A stretch of DNA of 64,000 nucleotides from the NCBI RefSeq assembly GCF_002222655.1, contig NZ_CP022424.1, forward strand, positions 218,641 through 282,640, written 5' to 3'. This stretch comes from Vitreoscilla filiformis (GTDB lineage: Bacteria; Pseudomonadota; Gammaproteobacteria; Burkholderiales; Burkholderiaceae_C). This document shows positions 48,601 through 57,635 of the stretch, piece by piece; the first letter of the stretch is position 1; every line of letters starts with the position of its first letter. The translations under genes and the position numbers were made by a program. The notes under the pieces were generated by a model. It ran no database searches. It worked only from the letters and a program-made list of their open reading frames with translations, and was not told the origin of the DNA.

Positions 48601-50619
48601 CAGGGTGTAGGACACCGACGAGTTCACTTGGTCAGTGCCTTCGCTCGCATTTTCGATGACCACATCCCCCGAGGCATCGACCGCATACGTGTCATCGCCT
48701 GCACCGCCGGTGAGGGTGTCGCTACCCGCCTTGCCATCAATGAAGTTGTTGGTTTCGTTGCCAGTGATGGCATTGTTCGAGCTGTTGCCAACCGCCGACA
48801 AGTTCGAGCCGGTACCGAGCACCAGATTTTCGAAGTTGCTGCCCAACGTGTAGCTGATGGTGGCGAGAACCGTGTCAGTGCCCGTGTTCGCACCGGCGGC
48901 CTCAATGACGGTGTCTCCGAGCTGATCGACCGCATAGCTGTCATTGCCGTTGCCGCCTACCATGTAGTCGGCACCAGCGCCGGCGTGGAAGGTGTCATGG
49001 CCGTCGTTACCCACCAGCGTGTTGTCACCGACGTTGCCGAAGAAAGTGTTGTCCAGTGCGTTGCCCGTGCCCGACAGGTTAGCAGTGCCCGACAGGGTGA
49101 GCTTCTCGACGTTGACCGCCAGGGTGTACGCCGTTGCGGTCGAGATCACACTGTCAGTGCCTTCGTTCAGGGCTTCTGTGATGACGTCAGTGGCACTATC
49201 GACGTAGTACGTGTCATTGCCCGTGCTACCCACCAGGGTGTCGGTACCGGCAGAGCCGTCCAGCGTGTCATCATCGGCACCGCCCGAGAGGGAGTCGTTG
49301 CCATCACCGCCGACCAACGAGTCACTCCCTTTGCCCCCGTGCAGGGTATCGGCGCCAGCAGCACCGTACAGCGTGTCGTTCTCAGTTTCCCCGAGCAAAG
49401 AGTCATTACCAGCACCGCCATCCAGCGTGTCAGCACCAGCTCCGCCGATCAGCGTATCGTCACCGGCCGCACCCGACAAACTGTCGGTGCCATCCCCGCC
49501 CTGCAAAGAATCATTGCCGGCTCCGCCATCCAGCGTATCGCTGCCTGCCAGGCCAAACATGGTGTTGTTGCCTGTGCTGCCCGTGATGACGTTGGCCAGG
49601 CCGTTGCCTGTACCAGACTGGCCGCCAACGGCCAGCACCAAGTTTTCAACATTGTCAGACAGCGTGTACGCCGCAGCGGAGGAGACCACGCCATCGGTGC
49701 CACTGTCCAGGGACTCTACGGTAACGTCGGTGGCACTGTCCACATAGTATGTGTCATTACCGAGACTACCCACCAGGGTATCGACGCCCGCAGAACCATT
49801 CAGCACATCATTGCCGTCCCCACCGATAACGGAGTCGTTGCCAATGCCGCCGGTGAGGGAGTCATTGCCCGTCCCGCCGCGCAGGGTGTCAGCACCGGCG
49901 GAGCCGTTCAGGGTGTCGTTGTCAGCGTCCCCCACCAGCGAGTCATTGCCGTCACCGCCATCCAGCACGTCGTTGCCTGCTAGGCCGTACACGGTGTTGT
50001 TGCCGGAGCTGCCGGTGATGGCGTTGGCCAGCGCATTGCCGGTGCCAGACAAACCACCAACGGCCAATACCAAGTTCTCAACGTTGTCTGACAGGGTGTA
50101 GCTGATGCTGGTGGTCACGGTGTCCGTGCCTGCCGCAGCATCTTCCACCACCACATCGGCGCTGTTGTTGATGGTGTAGGCGTCGTCACCTGTACCACCG
50201 ATGAGCGTGTCAGTGCCGGTGCTGCTGATCAGCGTGTCATTGCCCGCCAAACCCGACAGCGTGCTGTTGCCCGTGTTGCCCGTGATGACGTTGTTCAGGC
50301 TGTTGCCGGTGCCGGCCAAACCGACCGAACCGGTGAGCGTCAGGTTTTCAAGGTTGGCGCCAAGCGTATGGCTAACGCTGGAATAAACGAGGTCGGTTCC
50401 TTCACCTGACAGCTCGGTGACGACGTCCAGCAGAGAGTCGACGTAGTACGTGTCATTGCCGGCTCCACCCACCAAGGTGTCATTCCCGACCCCCCCGCGC
50501 AGGATGTCGTTGCCAGAACCGCCGACGAGCGAGTCATCGCCCTCCAAACCCCGAAGGGAGTCATCGCCAGAGGTGCCTGTCAGGTTGTCATTGCCGGACG
50601 TGCCGTTGAAGTCTGCCAT
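42694..50619 (-). CDS. Giant RTX-type calcium-binding repeat protein
   Basis: 2641 aa. Almost all of it is repeats: GGxGNDTxxGGxGNDxY-type nonapeptides alternating with beta-strand blocks such as [17 protein letters not shown] and [12 protein letters not shown], giving about 80-residue modules. There is no signal peptide. The C-terminus has non-repetitive Hemolysin-type segments ('[18 protein letters not shown]', '[18 protein letters not shown]') and ends [13 protein letters not shown], consistent with type I secretion. GGAG lies 8 nt before the ATG. Likely an S-layer-, adhesin- or matrix-type protein; no enzymatic domain seen and no type I exporter nearby. Long frames on the opposite strand are by-products of the repeats. 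Confidence 0.88.
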   Translation of the reverse strand: MADFNGTSGNDNLTGTSGDDSLRGLEGDDSLVGGSGNDILRGGVGNDTLVGGAGNDTYYVDSLLDVVTELSGEGTDLVYSSVSHTLGANLENLTLTGSVGLAGTGNSLNNVITGNTGNSTLSGLAGNDTLISSTGTDTLIGGTGDDAYTINNSADVVVEDAAAGTDTVTTSISYTLSDNVENLVLAVGGLSGTGNALANAITGSSGNNTVYGLAGNDVLDGGDGNDSLVGDADNDTLNGSAGADTLRGGTGNDSLTGGIGNDSVIGGDGNDVLNGSAGVDTLVGSLGNDTYYVDSATDVTVESLDSGTDGVVSSAAAYTLSDNVENLVLAVGGQSGTGNGLANVITGSTGNNTMFGLAGSDTLDGGAGNDSLQGGDGTDSLSGAAGDDTLIGGAGADTLDGGAGNDSLLGETENDTLYGAAGADTLHGGKGSDSLVGGDGNDSLSGGADDDTLDGSAGTDTLVGSTGNDTYYVDSATDVITEALNEGTDSVISTATAYTLAVNVEKLTLSGTANLSGTGNALDNTFFGNVGDNTLVGNDGHDTFHAGAGADYMVGGNGNDSYAVDQLGDTVIEAAGANTGTDTVLATISYTLGSNFENLVLGTGSNLSAVGNSSNNAITGNETNNFIDGKAGSDTLTGGAGDDTYAVDASGDVVIENASEGTDQVNSSVSYTLGANIENVTLTGTSNLNVTGNTGNNVITGNSGANLLSGGTGTDVFTGGAGHDTYVVDSADDVVTEDLNAGTDQINTSVNYTLSANVERLLVLGTVGLLGTGNALDNHLTGASGNDTLLGGDGSDTLLGLTGNDVLRGGDGDDFYRVDAAGDSVVEAAAEGTDTIQASVSYTLGDNIENLTLIGTENVNATGNELVNILKGNVGNNLLDGDVGADAMAGGDGNDTYVVDDVGDTTSELAGGGTDEVQVSMDWTLASQVENLVLRGTNLVGTGNELNNVITGDAGSDTLDGGTGADTLVGGGGNDSYVVNSSTDSVTEAASSGNDTVSASVSYTLGANIENLLLSGSSDLNGTGNADGNLIRGTSSSNLLDGAAGADTLEGGDGDDTYVVDHASDTVTEALDAGTDEVHASLDWTLSANVENLLLTGSTDIDGTGNALDNLITGNTAGNLLDGGSAGDDTLVGGTGNDTYVAGTGNVTIIEWAGEGTDWVQSAASYTLAATLENLTLTGTSTIDGTGNAANNIIQGNSAANRLDGLKGNDTLTGGAGNDTYHVDSAGDVITENTNEGTDWVEAEFNYTLSSNLENLTLVDNGYNLSGTGNDLNNSITGNGADNWLDGGVGQDSLVGGVGHDTYVIDDVGDVITEEVSEGTDEVRSAINYTLGTNLENLTLTGTGNLTGTGNTQGNVITGNTGNNTLDGGTGNDSFAGGVGNDVYIVDAALDVISELGGEGTDEARSSVSYTLAAQVENLVLTGTGNINGTGNTQANSITGNAGDNSLNGVSGADALTGGDGNDTYVVNSADDVVTEVLDEGTDLVESSVDWTLGANLEDLVLTGTGDIDGTGNALDNAIDGNSGDNSLDGAAGQDSLVGGAGNDTYVVDDAADEVTENASEGTDEVQSSVSYTLGAELENLTLTGTANIDGIGNTLDNIIIGNAGNNALDGDTGADSLAGGAGNDTYTVNSSTDVVTEAAASGQDLVNSSVSWALGENFEDLTLTGTDNINGTGNALNNVITGNTGNNSLSGGVGIDSLLGGDGNDTYVVDEAGDTLTETAGTDEVQSSVSWTLAADFENLVLTGTANINGTGNTSGNEIDGNSGNNSLDGAAGADSLAGGAGNDTYVVDNVGDGVTENLDAGTDEVKSSVDYTLGANVENLTLTGADNINGTGNALNNIIVGNTGNNALNGDIGADSLAGGGGNDTYTVNSSTDVVTEAVTSGQDLVNSSVSWTLGDNVEDLTLTGTDNINGTGNALNNVITGNTGNNSLSGGVGIDSLLGGDGNDTYVVDNAGDTLTETVGTDEVQSSVNWTLAADFENLVLTGTANINGTGNTGGNRIDGNSGNNSLDGAAGADSLAGGAGNDTYVVDDAGDGVTENLDAGTDEVKSSIAYTLGANVENLTLTGADNINGTGNVLNNIIVGNTGNNALNGDSGADSLAGGAGNDTYTVNSSTDVVTEAVTSGQDLVNSSVSWTLGDNVEDLTLTGTDNINGTGNALNNVITGNTGHNILTGGAGTDTLDGGTGNDTYIVDGGETVTEASGAGTDQVTSTVTWTLAANVENLVLYGANAAGDSAINGFGNTLNNEIIGNGAANYLDGGSGADTLKGRLGNDTYVVDSTGDTLVEGNTLGGTDLVLASVTWALGTNFENLTLTGTADINGAGNSVNNVVTGNTGDNKLSGAAGNDTVVGGDGDDTLQGGTGTDALDGGVGNDVIYTGTAGGDNAADVLVFGEGDGNDTVYAYANSEGAADAIGLDSTVSVNELVVSRSGDDLVLGLTSTSDTLNVKNFFSYSASDEFTVGTIGFATDSTATLTYQDILAQSLIGTGGDDVLIGYATDDEIIGNAGNDTLHGNGGADTLTGGEDNDAIYSGTVSEVDNESDTIVYAVGDGDDIIYTYASSLATADVIQLGAGITAANLSASQDGLDLVLDIGGTGTLTIDGFFEQKQVGAYTVGSIELDDGTTLAVADILALIGDTAVPIV
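44100..46000 (-). repeat. 720-bp higher-order repeats within the RTX gene
   Basis: Stretches starting at 44147 and 44867 are nearly identical, as are 44369 and 45089; a third, more diverged unit follows 720 bp further (45587, 45809). Each unit is 240 residues, three 80-residue modules, showing recent unit duplication. Confidence 0.85.
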
Positions 50620-50794
50620 GTTCTAACTCCGATTTCTGTACTGATGAGGCTAACAGTGCCTCAAAGATAGTAGCTGATTAAGCGGTACGTTTCTATCCTG
50701 CTTCCGCCTGAGAAGAATTGATGTAGGCTGAAACAGTTTGTTAATTGTGTGTAGATGCTTCCGGTACTCAGATCGCCTTCTGATATTCGTCAAA
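50620..50794. other. A/T-richer intergenic region upstream of the RTX gene
   Basis: 175 bp between the RTX start and the flotillin stop, noticeably lower in GC than its surroundings. It should hold the RTX promoter and flotillin operon end; no clear -35/-10 pair or terminator could be supported. Confidence 0.4.
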
Positions 50795-52474
50795 TCAATT
50801 TTGACCGCGTGGTGACGGCAGCATTTCGGACAGCGCCTGTGCCACTCCAGTGATACCTTCGTTAGCCAAGCCCGCATCCTTCATCACCGCATCCACGATC
50901 GGCTTGGCCAGTTGGTACTGCAACGCGGAATTCATCACCTGTTCGGGAAACGTCGCACCGTGGGCGGTGGCGCTTTCGCCTGTGGTACCCGCTGCGCCTG
51001 GCAGACCGTTGACTTGGAAAATCCGAATCGAGTCGATCTTCTCCATCGGTCGCACGGCCTGTTCCAAGATGTGGGGCAGTTGCTGCAACAGCAGGGTGCG
51101 CACCTGCAAATCGATCTGCGCCGCCGACAGCGTGTTCTGAGCCTCGTTGATGGCCCGCTTGCCCTCGGCTTCCGCCAGCGCCGCTGCTTGGCGCGCCCGC
51201 GCCTCAATGGTGAGTGCTTCGGCCCGGTCGATCGCGGCTTCTTTCTCCGCTGCGGCCGAGACTTTGACGGCAATCGCGCTTTGCTCGGCCTCTTTAGCCG
51301 CCTCGATCAGTTGAATGTTCTTGTCCCGCTCGGCGACGGCCACTTGGCGTGCCGTGGTCACGGCTTCTTCGGCCTTGGCGGCTTCGGCGCGGGCCAAGTT
51401 GGCCACCGCATCGGCTTCCGATTGCTCGCGGGACTTGGTGGCAATGGCGATTTGCATCTCCTGCCGAGCGATTTCCACTTGCTTACGCTGTTCAGCACGC
51501 AATGTTTCGGTTTTGCGCTCCAGCTCAATTTCCCGGGTTTGGATGGCCAGGTTTTTCTCAATTTCTGCTGCGCGAATCTCCCGCTCAGCTTCGATGCGCT
51601 TTTGACTCACTTGCCGGCTGGCCTCGATCTTCACGGCTTCGGCCTCACGGCTGCGCTCGGCTTGTTGCGATGCGATCTGCGCGGCCTGCTCGGCCTTGGC
51701 CACTTCAATCTCGCGCTGCTGCGTCAGCGAGGCAAATTCCTGATCCTTCTCGATCGTGAGCTTTTGGCGCGAGGCTTCCAAGTTCTTGGTACGCACCAGC
51801 ACTTCGGTGTCTTGCTCGACATCGTTGCGCTGCTTGCGCCGGGCTTCGGTTTGCTCGGTCAGGCGCGTCAAGCCTTCGGCATCGAAGGCGTTGTTGGGGT
51901 TGAAGAATTGCTTGTCGGTTTGATCCAAGCTGGTGAGGGACACGGCTTCCAGCTCCAGCCCGTTCTTTTCCAAATCCTCAGCCACGGCGTTTTGCACCGC
52001 TTGGACGAAATCGCGGCGTTTGTCTTGCAATTCTTGGATGCTCATGGTGGCGGCTGTGGCCCGCAAGGCATCCACGAACTTGTCTTCCACCAAAGACTTC
52101 AGCTCCTCCGGGCTCATGGTGCGAACGCCCAAGGTCTGCGCGGCAATGCTCACCGCTTCCTGGGTTTGTTGAACGCGCACAAAAAACGCCGCTGTCACGT
52201 CCACGCGCATGCGGTCGCGTGTGATCAGGCTTTCGCGTTGGTGGCGTTCCACTTCCAGTTTGAGCGTGTTCATGTTGACCAGCACACGCTCATGGAACAC
52301 CGGCAGCACGATGGCGCCGCCGTCCATGATCACTTTCTGCCCACCCAACCCCGTTCGGACGAACGCGGTCTCCTTGGTGGCCCGTTTGTACAGCCGTGCG
52401 AACACCAAACCAATGGCCAACAAAGCCACCAAGGCCACGCCGGCCAGCACCAGCAAATGCAACAAGGACTCCAT
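50795..52474 (-). CDS. yqiK: Flotillin-like membrane protein, YqiK family
   Basis: 559 aa. N-terminal membrane helix (residues 5-26), SPFH/band 7 domain ('VRTGLGGQKVIMDGGAIVLP', 'VDVTAAFFVRVQQTQEAV', 'LRATAATMSIQEL'), then a long charged coiled coil (about 225-440, Ala/Glu/Arg rich) and a short C-terminal domain. Flotillins organise membrane microdomains and help with envelope stress. ATG 52474 follows AAGGAG by 7 nt. It lies downstream of yqiJ-like and pspA-like genes, a common set. Confidence 0.9.
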   Translation of the reverse strand: MESLLHLLVLAGVALVALLAIGLVFARLYKRATKETAFVRTGLGGQKVIMDGGAIVLPVFHERVLVNMNTLKLEVERHQRESLITRDRMRVDVTAAFFVRVQQTQEAVSIAAQTLGVRTMSPEELKSLVEDKFVDALRATAATMSIQELQDKRRDFVQAVQNAVAEDLEKNGLELEAVSLTSLDQTDKQFFNPNNAFDAEGLTRLTEQTEARRKQRNDVEQDTEVLVRTKNLEASRQKLTIEKDQEFASLTQQREIEVAKAEQAAQIASQQAERSREAEAVKIEASRQVSQKRIEAEREIRAAEIEKNLAIQTREIELERKTETLRAEQRKQVEIARQEMQIAIATKSREQSEADAVANLARAEAAKAEEAVTTARQVAVAERDKNIQLIEAAKEAEQSAIAVKVSAAAEKEAAIDRAEALTIEARARQAAALAEAEGKRAINEAQNTLSAAQIDLQVRTLLLQQLPHILEQAVRPMEKIDSIRIFQVNGLPGAAGTTGESATAHGATFPEQVMNSALQYQLAKPIVDAVMKDAGLANEGITGVAQALSEMLPSPRGQN

Positions 52475-52499
52475 CACACCTCTCCTTCATGATCAGGCA

Positions 52500-53126
52500 T
52501 CACATCAGACCCGGATGGGGGTTGGCGATGCAACGGTAAAACGCGCCGACTTTGCGCACGATCAGCACTTGCGTGCCTTCTTCAAATACATCGGCTTCCA
52601 GGTCGGGCTCGACCATCAAGTAGTGGGTGCGGCCCAGGCTGTCGCGCACACGGGCTTGGGCGGCCAGGCCGCGCCGGGCAATGCCGCCGCTGATCACCCC
52701 CACCCGTCCCAACAAAGTTTGGTCACTGACGGCGCTGCTTTCATCACGCGGGATGATGTGGGCGATCAAGGCCCCCAGGCTGCGCACCGTCGCCAGCCCG
52801 GCGGGCACGGCCAGCGTCCCGGCCAGCCATGCGGGCAGATAAGCGCCCCACAAGCCCTGTGCCACCAGTTGCAGGCTGTAACCGAACACGGTGTAGCCGG
52901 TCAGGAACAGCAACAGCAGCACCAGCGCCGGTACTTTGCCGACGTGCAACCAGCCCAGCCATTGATCCAGGGCGCTGTCCGCATGGAAGTCAGGCAGCCA
53001 GTGATCCACCACGCTGCTGGGGCTGAGGGCGATGAGCATGCCCAACCCTTCAATCAGCGCCAGTCCGACGATGAGCGCAAACCCCACGCCGAACGGCCAT
53101 GTCTCTGGGGCGGTGAACAGGTTCAT
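52500..53126 (-). CDS. yqiJ: YqiJ-like membrane protein with OB-fold domain
   Basis: 208 aa. Three membrane segments (about 14-34, 66-88, 92-112) followed by a C-terminal OB/NfeD-like domain ('LLGRVGVISGGIARRGLAAQ', 'VFEEGTQVLIVRKVGAFYRC'). YqiJ partners are usually encoded next to YqiK flotillins, as here. Start overlaps the pspA-like stop by ATGA. Confidence 0.85.
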   Translation of the reverse strand: MNLFTAPETWPFGVGFALIVGLALIEGLGMLIALSPSSVVDHWLPDFHADSALDQWLGWLHVGKVPALVLLLLFLTGYTVFGYSLQLVAQGLWGAYLPAWLAGTLAVPAGLATVRSLGALIAHIIPRDESSAVSDQTLLGRVGVISGGIARRGLAAQARVRDSLGRTHYLMVEPDLEADVFEEGTQVLIVRKVGAFYRCIANPHPGLM

Positions 53127-53812
53127 GAGCGCCCCGCTTTGAGTTGCGCCAGGCGTTCGGCGATTTGGTGATCACGCACCAGGTCTTCCAATTGGCGCAA
53201 CTGCGCTCCTTGGTTCAACGGGGCGGACGTACTGGTGCCCGCCACGCCGGTTTGCCGGGTGTAAACACGGTTGAAGGCCCCCGTGACATGGGCCATGCGC
53301 TGCTCGGCCCGCGCCCCCGCGCTGGCCGCCGAAGCACCACCGCCCGCCGTGCCTGCGGTGCTTGACGCCGCCCGGCTTTGCCGAAACGCCAGCAGTGCCT
53401 CTTGCATTTCACGCTGTTTGGCCAGCAGGGCTGCGACGTAACCTTGCAACTCCGTTTCCTGCTGGGTTTGCTCGGCCAGCGTGGCCTCCAGCACGGGCAA
53501 TTGCGCCTCGATGTCCAACTGACGCGCCACGGCGGCCCGGGCCAAATCCTCGCGGCCTTGGGTCAGGGCCAGTTCGATGTGATCCGCCAGGGTGCTGTGC
53601 TGGGTGTTGAGGTTGGCATGTTGCTGTTGCGCCAGATGGCGGCGTGCAGCCACTTGGCCCAACTCGTGCCGTACCTCGTCCACCACGGCGGCGGCTTCGC
53701 GGATGGACTGCTCCATCATGGCCTCGGGGGCCTGATCTTCCAGGCGATCCAGCCAGGCATGCACACTGCCGGTCATCACGCGACCGACGCGGTTTTTCAG
53801 GGTTTCGGACAT
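53123..53812 (-). CDS. PspA/IM30-family membrane-stress protein
   Basis: 229 aa, mostly coiled coil. N-terminal 'LKNRVGRVMTGSVHAWLDRLEDQAPEAMM' (in part) matches the family start, with 'RRHLAQQQ' and 'AAVARQLDIEAQLPVLEA' following. There is a low-complexity Ala/Gly/Ser stretch at about 152-170. PspA proteins bind and stabilise stressed membranes. Sits between the unknown 53816-54355 gene and yqiJ in one operon. Confidence 0.85.
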   Translation of the reverse strand: MSETLKNRVGRVMTGSVHAWLDRLEDQAPEAMMEQSIREAAAVVDEVRHELGQVAARRHLAQQQHANLNTQHSTLADHIELALTQGREDLARAAVARQLDIEAQLPVLEATLAEQTQQETELQGYVAALLAKQREMQEALLAFRQSRAASSTAGTAGGGASAASAGARAEQRMAHVTGAFNRVYTRQTGVAGTSTSAPLNQGAQLRQLEDLVRDHQIAERLAQLKAGRS

Positions 53813-53815
53813 GGT

Positions 53816-54355
53816 TCAGACTCCTTGCGCAGACGGTTGTGAAATGCCCGGGTCGAGGTTGGCCAGCACACCGGCCAGGGCCAGCACCGGGGCGATGTGT
53901 TGCCGCACCACACCGGTGTCAAAAGCAGCCGCCTCGGGGGTGATGGCTTGGCGCAGCAGGGCCTCCCCCATCGCCAAGGCACGGCGCACCAGCGCACCTT
54001 CCAGCCGGGCCACGTTGGTTTCGTTCTCCAACGGGTGGCTCAACAGCAGGGCCATCGCGGCGGTCAGATGCTCCATCAGCAGGGCCAGCACTTCGGAATG
54101 TTGGCTGCTTTGCCCTTCAACCTGCACCAAAGCTTCGCGCTGGCGCGTCAGCAAATCTCGCAGCCAAGCGTGGGTGGCGCCGTAATCCAGCGCGCCTTCG
54201 TGCTGGCGTTTGAGTTGCCCCAGCAGTACGCGCAGCTTGTCACTGTTGGTTTGCGCACCGTCCAGCGGCAACTGGCTCAACCACAGATAGAGATCACTGG
54301 GGATGCGCGCCGACAGGGGCGACATCGGGGTGGCGGGGCTCGGAAGCATGTCCAT
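53816..54355 (-). CDS. Unrecognised protein, first gene of the flotillin/PspA operon
   Basis: 179 aa, soluble, largely helical, no signal peptide or membrane segment. Helical segments include 'TNSDKLRVLLGQLKRQH', 'AWLRDLLTRQREALVQVEGQ' and 'ALVRRALAMGEALLRQAITP'. I do not recognise a family. Three nt separate it from pspA. ATG 54349 is an alternative start. Its place suggests a role in the same membrane-stress system. Confidence 0.75.
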   Translation of the reverse strand: MDMLPSPATPMSPLSARIPSDLYLWLSQLPLDGAQTNSDKLRVLLGQLKRQHEGALDYGATHAWLRDLLTRQREALVQVEGQSSQHSEVLALLMEHLTAAMALLLSHPLENETNVARLEGALVRRALAMGEALLRQAITPEAAAFDTGVVRQHIAPVLALAGVLANLDPGISQPSAQGV

Positions 54356-54382
54356 TCCTTTCCGGCGAAACGGTTGAATTCA

Positions 54383-54410
54383 ATCGTATTCAAACGAAAT
54401 GATTTGTCAA
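54383..54410 (-). promoter_or_regulatory. Sigma70-like promoter of the flotillin/PspA operon
   Basis: On the minus strand, TTGACA (54410-54405), 16 bp, then TACGAT (54388-54383), 28 bp before the operon's first ATG. The -35 is perfect, the -10 matches 4 of 6. Confidence 0.65.
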
Positions 54411-54438
54411 CAGTTTTCCTCATTCGCGTCGCCTTGTG

Positions 54439-54453
54439 ATAACCAAAGGTTAT
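54439..54453. promoter_or_regulatory. LysR-type box upstream of the TRAP/gallate operon
   Basis: ATAACC-AAA-GGTTAT, a perfect interrupted palindrome with the T-N11-A core of LysR-type regulators. Similar ATAACC/GGTTA motifs control protocatechuate and gallate genes in other proteobacteria. No regulator gene is in view. Confidence 0.55.
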
Positions 54454-54565
54454 TGCGAAAGGCAAACGCACATCTTTTGCACGCCCCCTTCGGTTTCCTA
54501 GACTGCGCCCCACGCGCTGGATGCTTTGCGCTGAATCAAATTTCGACGAATTAGGAGACATGTCC

Positions 54566-55624
54566 ATGAACACCCGCACGTCCCATCGTTCTCTGTTGCG
54601 CTGGGTGGCTGCTGCGGCCACCGTTTTGCTGGGAAGCGCTGCCGGCTCGGCCTCAGCGCAAGAAGTCACCCTCAAGGTGCATCACTTCTTGCCGGCGGGC
54701 TCTTACGCCAACACGATGTTCATCCAGCCTTGGTGCGACAAGATCGCCAAGGAATCCAACAACCGGATGAAATGCCAGATCTACCCTTCGATGCAGCTCG
54801 GCGGCACCCCGCCCCAGCTCATCGACCAAGTGCGCGATGGCGTGGTGGACGTGATCTGGACGCTGACCGGTTACACCCCTGGCCGTTTCCCACGGGTGGA
54901 GGTGTTCGAGCTGCCATTCATGATGCAAAACCCCGAAGCCACCTCCAAAGCGCTGTGGGATTACGTGCAGCAGTACGCCCCGCAAGAGTTCAAGGACATG
55001 CACCCGATTGCCTTCCATGTCCACGGAGACGGGGTGTTTCACCTGCGGGACAAACCCATCCGCACCCTGGCCGATTTCAAAGGCTTGAAGCTGCGCGCAC
55101 CGACACGGCAAACCAACAAATTCCTCGCCGCACTCGGAGCCACCCCGGTGGCGATGCCGGTGCCGGCGGTGGGTGAGGCCATCGCCAAAGGGGTGATCGA
55201 TGGGGCGGTGGTGCCTTACGAAGTGGTGCCGTCGGTCAAGGTGCAAGAGCTGGTGAAATTTCACTCGGAAACCGATCCGGCAGAACCCGCTTTCTACACC
55301 TCGACCTTCGTTTTTGCGATGAACAAGGCGAAGTACCAGGCCCTGCCGGCGGACTTGAAGAAGGTCATCGACGCCCATTCGGGCCAAGCTTTCTCAGGCC
55401 AGATCGGCAAGGTGTTCCTGGCAGCGGATGCTGAGGGCAAAAAGCTCACCGCCCGCAACACCACCAACGTCATCCCGGCGTCCGAGCTGGTGAATTGGAA
55501 GAAGGCCGGCCAGCCGCTGATCGACACCTGGGTGGCCGACATGAACGGCAAGGGCGCCAACGGCCAGCAGTTGCTGGACGGTGCGCGAGCCCTGATCGCC
55601 AAACACAGCGCCGCTGCGCGCTGA
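54566..55624 (+). CDS. dctP: TRAP transporter substrate-binding protein, DctP family
   Basis: About 352 aa. Sec signal peptide ending AGSASAQE, then the DctP fold ('LKVHHFLPAGSYANTMFIQP', 'MQLGGTPPQLIDQVRDGVVD', 'LRAPTRQTNKFLAALGATPV' in part, 'GVIDGAVVPYEV'). The carboxylate-binding Arg of the family is expected in KLRAPT. AGGAG ends 8 nt before ATG 54566. With a gallate dioxygenase in the same operon, an aromatic acid such as gallate is the likely ligand. Confidence 0.9.
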   Translation: MNTRTSHRSLLRWVAAAATVLLGSAAGSASAQEVTLKVHHFLPAGSYANTMFIQPWCDKIAKESNNRMKCQIYPSMQLGGTPPQLIDQVRDGVVDVIWTLTGYTPGRFPRVEVFELPFMMQNPEATSKALWDYVQQYAPQEFKDMHPIAFHVHGDGVFHLRDKPIRTLADFKGLKLRAPTRQTNKFLAALGATPVAMPVPAVGEAIAKGVIDGAVVPYEVVPSVKVQELVKFHSETDPAEPAFYTSTFVFAMNKAKYQALPADLKKVIDAHSGQAFSGQIGKVFLAADAEGKKLTARNTTNVIPASELVNWKKAGQPLIDTWVADMNGKGANGQQLLDGARALIAKHSAAAR

Positions 55625-55656
55625 GCCTTTCCCCCTTTTCATTTGAATGGAACCCG

Positions 55657-55679
55657 CCCAGCGCCTTCGGAGCGCTGGG
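55657..55679 (+). terminator. Stem-loop between dctP and dctQ
   Basis: CCCAGCGC-CTTCGGA-GCGCTGGG, 8-bp stem, no T run. Probably protects the 3' end of dctP RNA so that the binding protein is made in excess over the permease, rather than a full terminator. Confidence 0.6.
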
Positions 55680-55696
55680 TGTGGAGGAGTGTTGTC

Positions 55697-56260
55697 ATGC
55701 AAGAACCTGTGCCGGGTGAGGCGCCCACCGGGGCGGCTGCACGATTCGGCCCGCTGGGGCGCGCGCTGCTGTGGGCGAGCAAGGTCTCGGCCATTGGGGG
55801 CGGTTTGGTGTTTGTTGGGCTGGTGGCGATGAGTTTGCTGTCCATCCTCGGGCGCAAGCTGTGGGCGATGCCGGTGCCCGGTGACGTCGAGGTACTGCAA
55901 ATGGCCGCAGCGCCAGCGTGTGCGGCGTTTTTCGCGTTTTGCCACCTCACGCACTGCGATGTGAAGGTGGATTTTTTCACCGCCAAGGCCCGGCCCACGG
56001 TGGTGCATGCGCTGGATGCGCTGGGCTCGCTGCTGTTCGGCGCCGTCGGGGCGTTGCTGACGTGGCGTTCGGCGGAAGGCGCTTGGATGGTGCGCGCCTC
56101 CGAGGAGACCAGCATGATTTTGGGTTGGCCGCTGTGGGTGGCCTAAGTGCTGATGTTGCCCGGTCTGCTGCTGATGGCGCTGGCGGGCGGGTACATGGCG
56201 GTGCATCACTGGCGCCTGGCCTTGCGGGGTGACTCGGCATCGATGGAGGTCGCAGCATGA
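55697..56260 (+). pseudogene. dctQ: TRAP small permease DctQ, interrupted by an in-frame stop
   Basis: ATG 55697 follows GGAGGAG. The frame encodes three membrane helices of the DctQ family ('KVSAIGGGLVFVGLVAMSL', 'VEVLQMAAAPACAAFFAF') up to GWPLWVA, then TAA at 56144-56146. Without that codon the same frame continues VLMLPGLLLMALAGGYMAVH, the expected fourth helix, and ends at 56260 with ATGA overlap with dctM. A Tyr codon (TAT/TAC) to TAA change explains it. Either the transporter is damaged or the base is an error. Confidence 0.85.
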
Positions 56261-57585
56261 GCGGCATGGCAGTGGGCGGCTGGATTTTTGCCGCATTGAT
56301 GGTGCTGCTGGTGGTGCGTGTGCCCATTGGCATTGCCATGTTCGTGGCTGGCGCGGGGGGGTACTGGTTTCTCACGGGAGACAGTGCGCCGCTGCTCAAC
56401 AGCCTGAAGCAAACGGCCTACGCCCGGTTGTCGAACTACGACATCGTGGTGATTCCGCTGTTCTTGTTGATGGGCCAGTTCGCCACCCACGGCGGGCTGA
56501 GCAAGGCGTTGTTCCGTTTCGTCGCGGCCTTCATGGGCCACTGGCGCGGTGGGGTGGCGATGGCCTCGATCGGCGCCTGTGCAGGGTTTGGGGCGATTTG
56601 CGGCTCGTCCCTGGCCACGGCGGCGACCATGGGCCAAGTCGCCCTGCCGGAGCTGAAGCGTTTTGGGTATTCGGGCAGTTTGGCCACGGGTTGCCTGGCC
56701 GCTGGCGGAACGCTGGGCATCATGATCCCGCCTTCGGTGCCGCTGGTGATTTATGCCATCTTGACCCAAGAGAGCATCGGCAAGCTGTTCATGGCGGCGG
56801 TGCTGCCGGGGATCATCGCCATGGTCGGCTACATGCTGGTGGTGCAGATCATGGTGCGGGTGAATCCTGCTTGCGGCCCGGCAGGCCCGGTGGTGCCGTG
56901 GCGTGAACGCTTCAAAGCCTTGGCCGAAGTGGCGCCAGTGCTGGGGGTGTTTTTGGTGGTGATCGTCGGCATTTACGGCGGTTGGGCCAACCCGACCGAA
57001 GCGGCGGCCATCGGTGCAGCAGCCTGCGGGGTGCTGGCCATCACCCACGGCGGCTTGCGCCTGCCGGGTTTGCTGGCGTGTGCGCTGGGCACCGCCCAGG
57101 CCACGGCCATCATCTACCTGGTGTTGCTGGGCGCGGACATGCTCAACGCCGCTCTGGCCCTGTCCCAGATGCCGGTGGAGTTGGCGGCGTGGGTGCAGGC
57201 ACAAGCCCTGTCGCCAATGCTGGTGATGGTGGTGATCCTCCTGATCTACATCTTCCTGGGCTGCGTCATGGACTCGCTGGCCATGATTTTGCTGACGATC
57301 CCCATCTTCTACCCGGTGGTGATGGGCCTGGATTTCTACGGCTTGACCTCCACCGACAAAAGCATCTGGTTCGGCATCTTGGCGCTGATGGTGGTGGAGA
57401 TTGGCCTGGTGCATCCACCCGTGGGCATGAACGTCTACATCATCAACCGCCTGGCCAAAGACGTGCCGCTGACCGAAACCTTCAAAGGCGTGATGCCGTT
57501 CCTGGCCTCCGACCTCGTGCGCATCGTGCTGTTGCTGGCGTTCCCGGCCATCAGTTTGGTGCTGGTGCGCAGCTTCGGGGCTTGA
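56257..57585 (+). CDS. dctM: TRAP transporter large permease, DctM family
   Basis: 442 aa, about 12 membrane helices. Family motifs 'VPIGIAMFVAG', 'FGAICGSSLATAATMG', 'GGTLGIMIPPSVPLVIYAI' and 'GLVHPPVGMNVYIIN' are present and complete. Sodium-driven uptake with DctP/DctQ. It is intact although the dctQ before it carries a stop. Confidence 0.94.
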   Translation: MSGMAVGGWIFAALMVLLVVRVPIGIAMFVAGAGGYWFLTGDSAPLLNSLKQTAYARLSNYDIVVIPLFLLMGQFATHGGLSKALFRFVAAFMGHWRGGVAMASIGACAGFGAICGSSLATAATMGQVALPELKRFGYSGSLATGCLAAGGTLGIMIPPSVPLVIYAILTQESIGKLFMAAVLPGIIAMVGYMLVVQIMVRVNPACGPAGPVVPWRERFKALAEVAPVLGVFLVVIVGIYGGWANPTEAAAIGAAACGVLAITHGGLRLPGLLACALGTAQATAIIYLVLLGADMLNAALALSQMPVELAAWVQAQALSPMLVMVVILLIYIFLGCVMDSLAMILLTIPIFYPVVMGLDFYGLTSTDKSIWFGILALMVVEIGLVHPPVGMNVYIINRLAKDVPLTETFKGVMPFLASDLVRIVLLLAFPAISLVLVRSFGA

Positions 57586-57635
57586 GCCGCCGCTGTTTCT
57601 TCTGATTTCTTTTCGCGGATCAAAAGGGGTTCATC

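Noticed and set aside
44113..49983. Two very long plus-strand frames (1088 and 866 codons) opposite the RTX gene
   Set aside because: They are the codon-aligned antisense of a repeat-rich, high-GC gene that lacks TTA, CTA and TCA codons; low-complexity Val/Gln/Arg/Ala composition and no ribosome sites.
56147..56260. Separate small membrane protein after the dctQ stop
   Set aside because: The sequence is the in-frame continuation of DctQ and lacks its own ribosome site.
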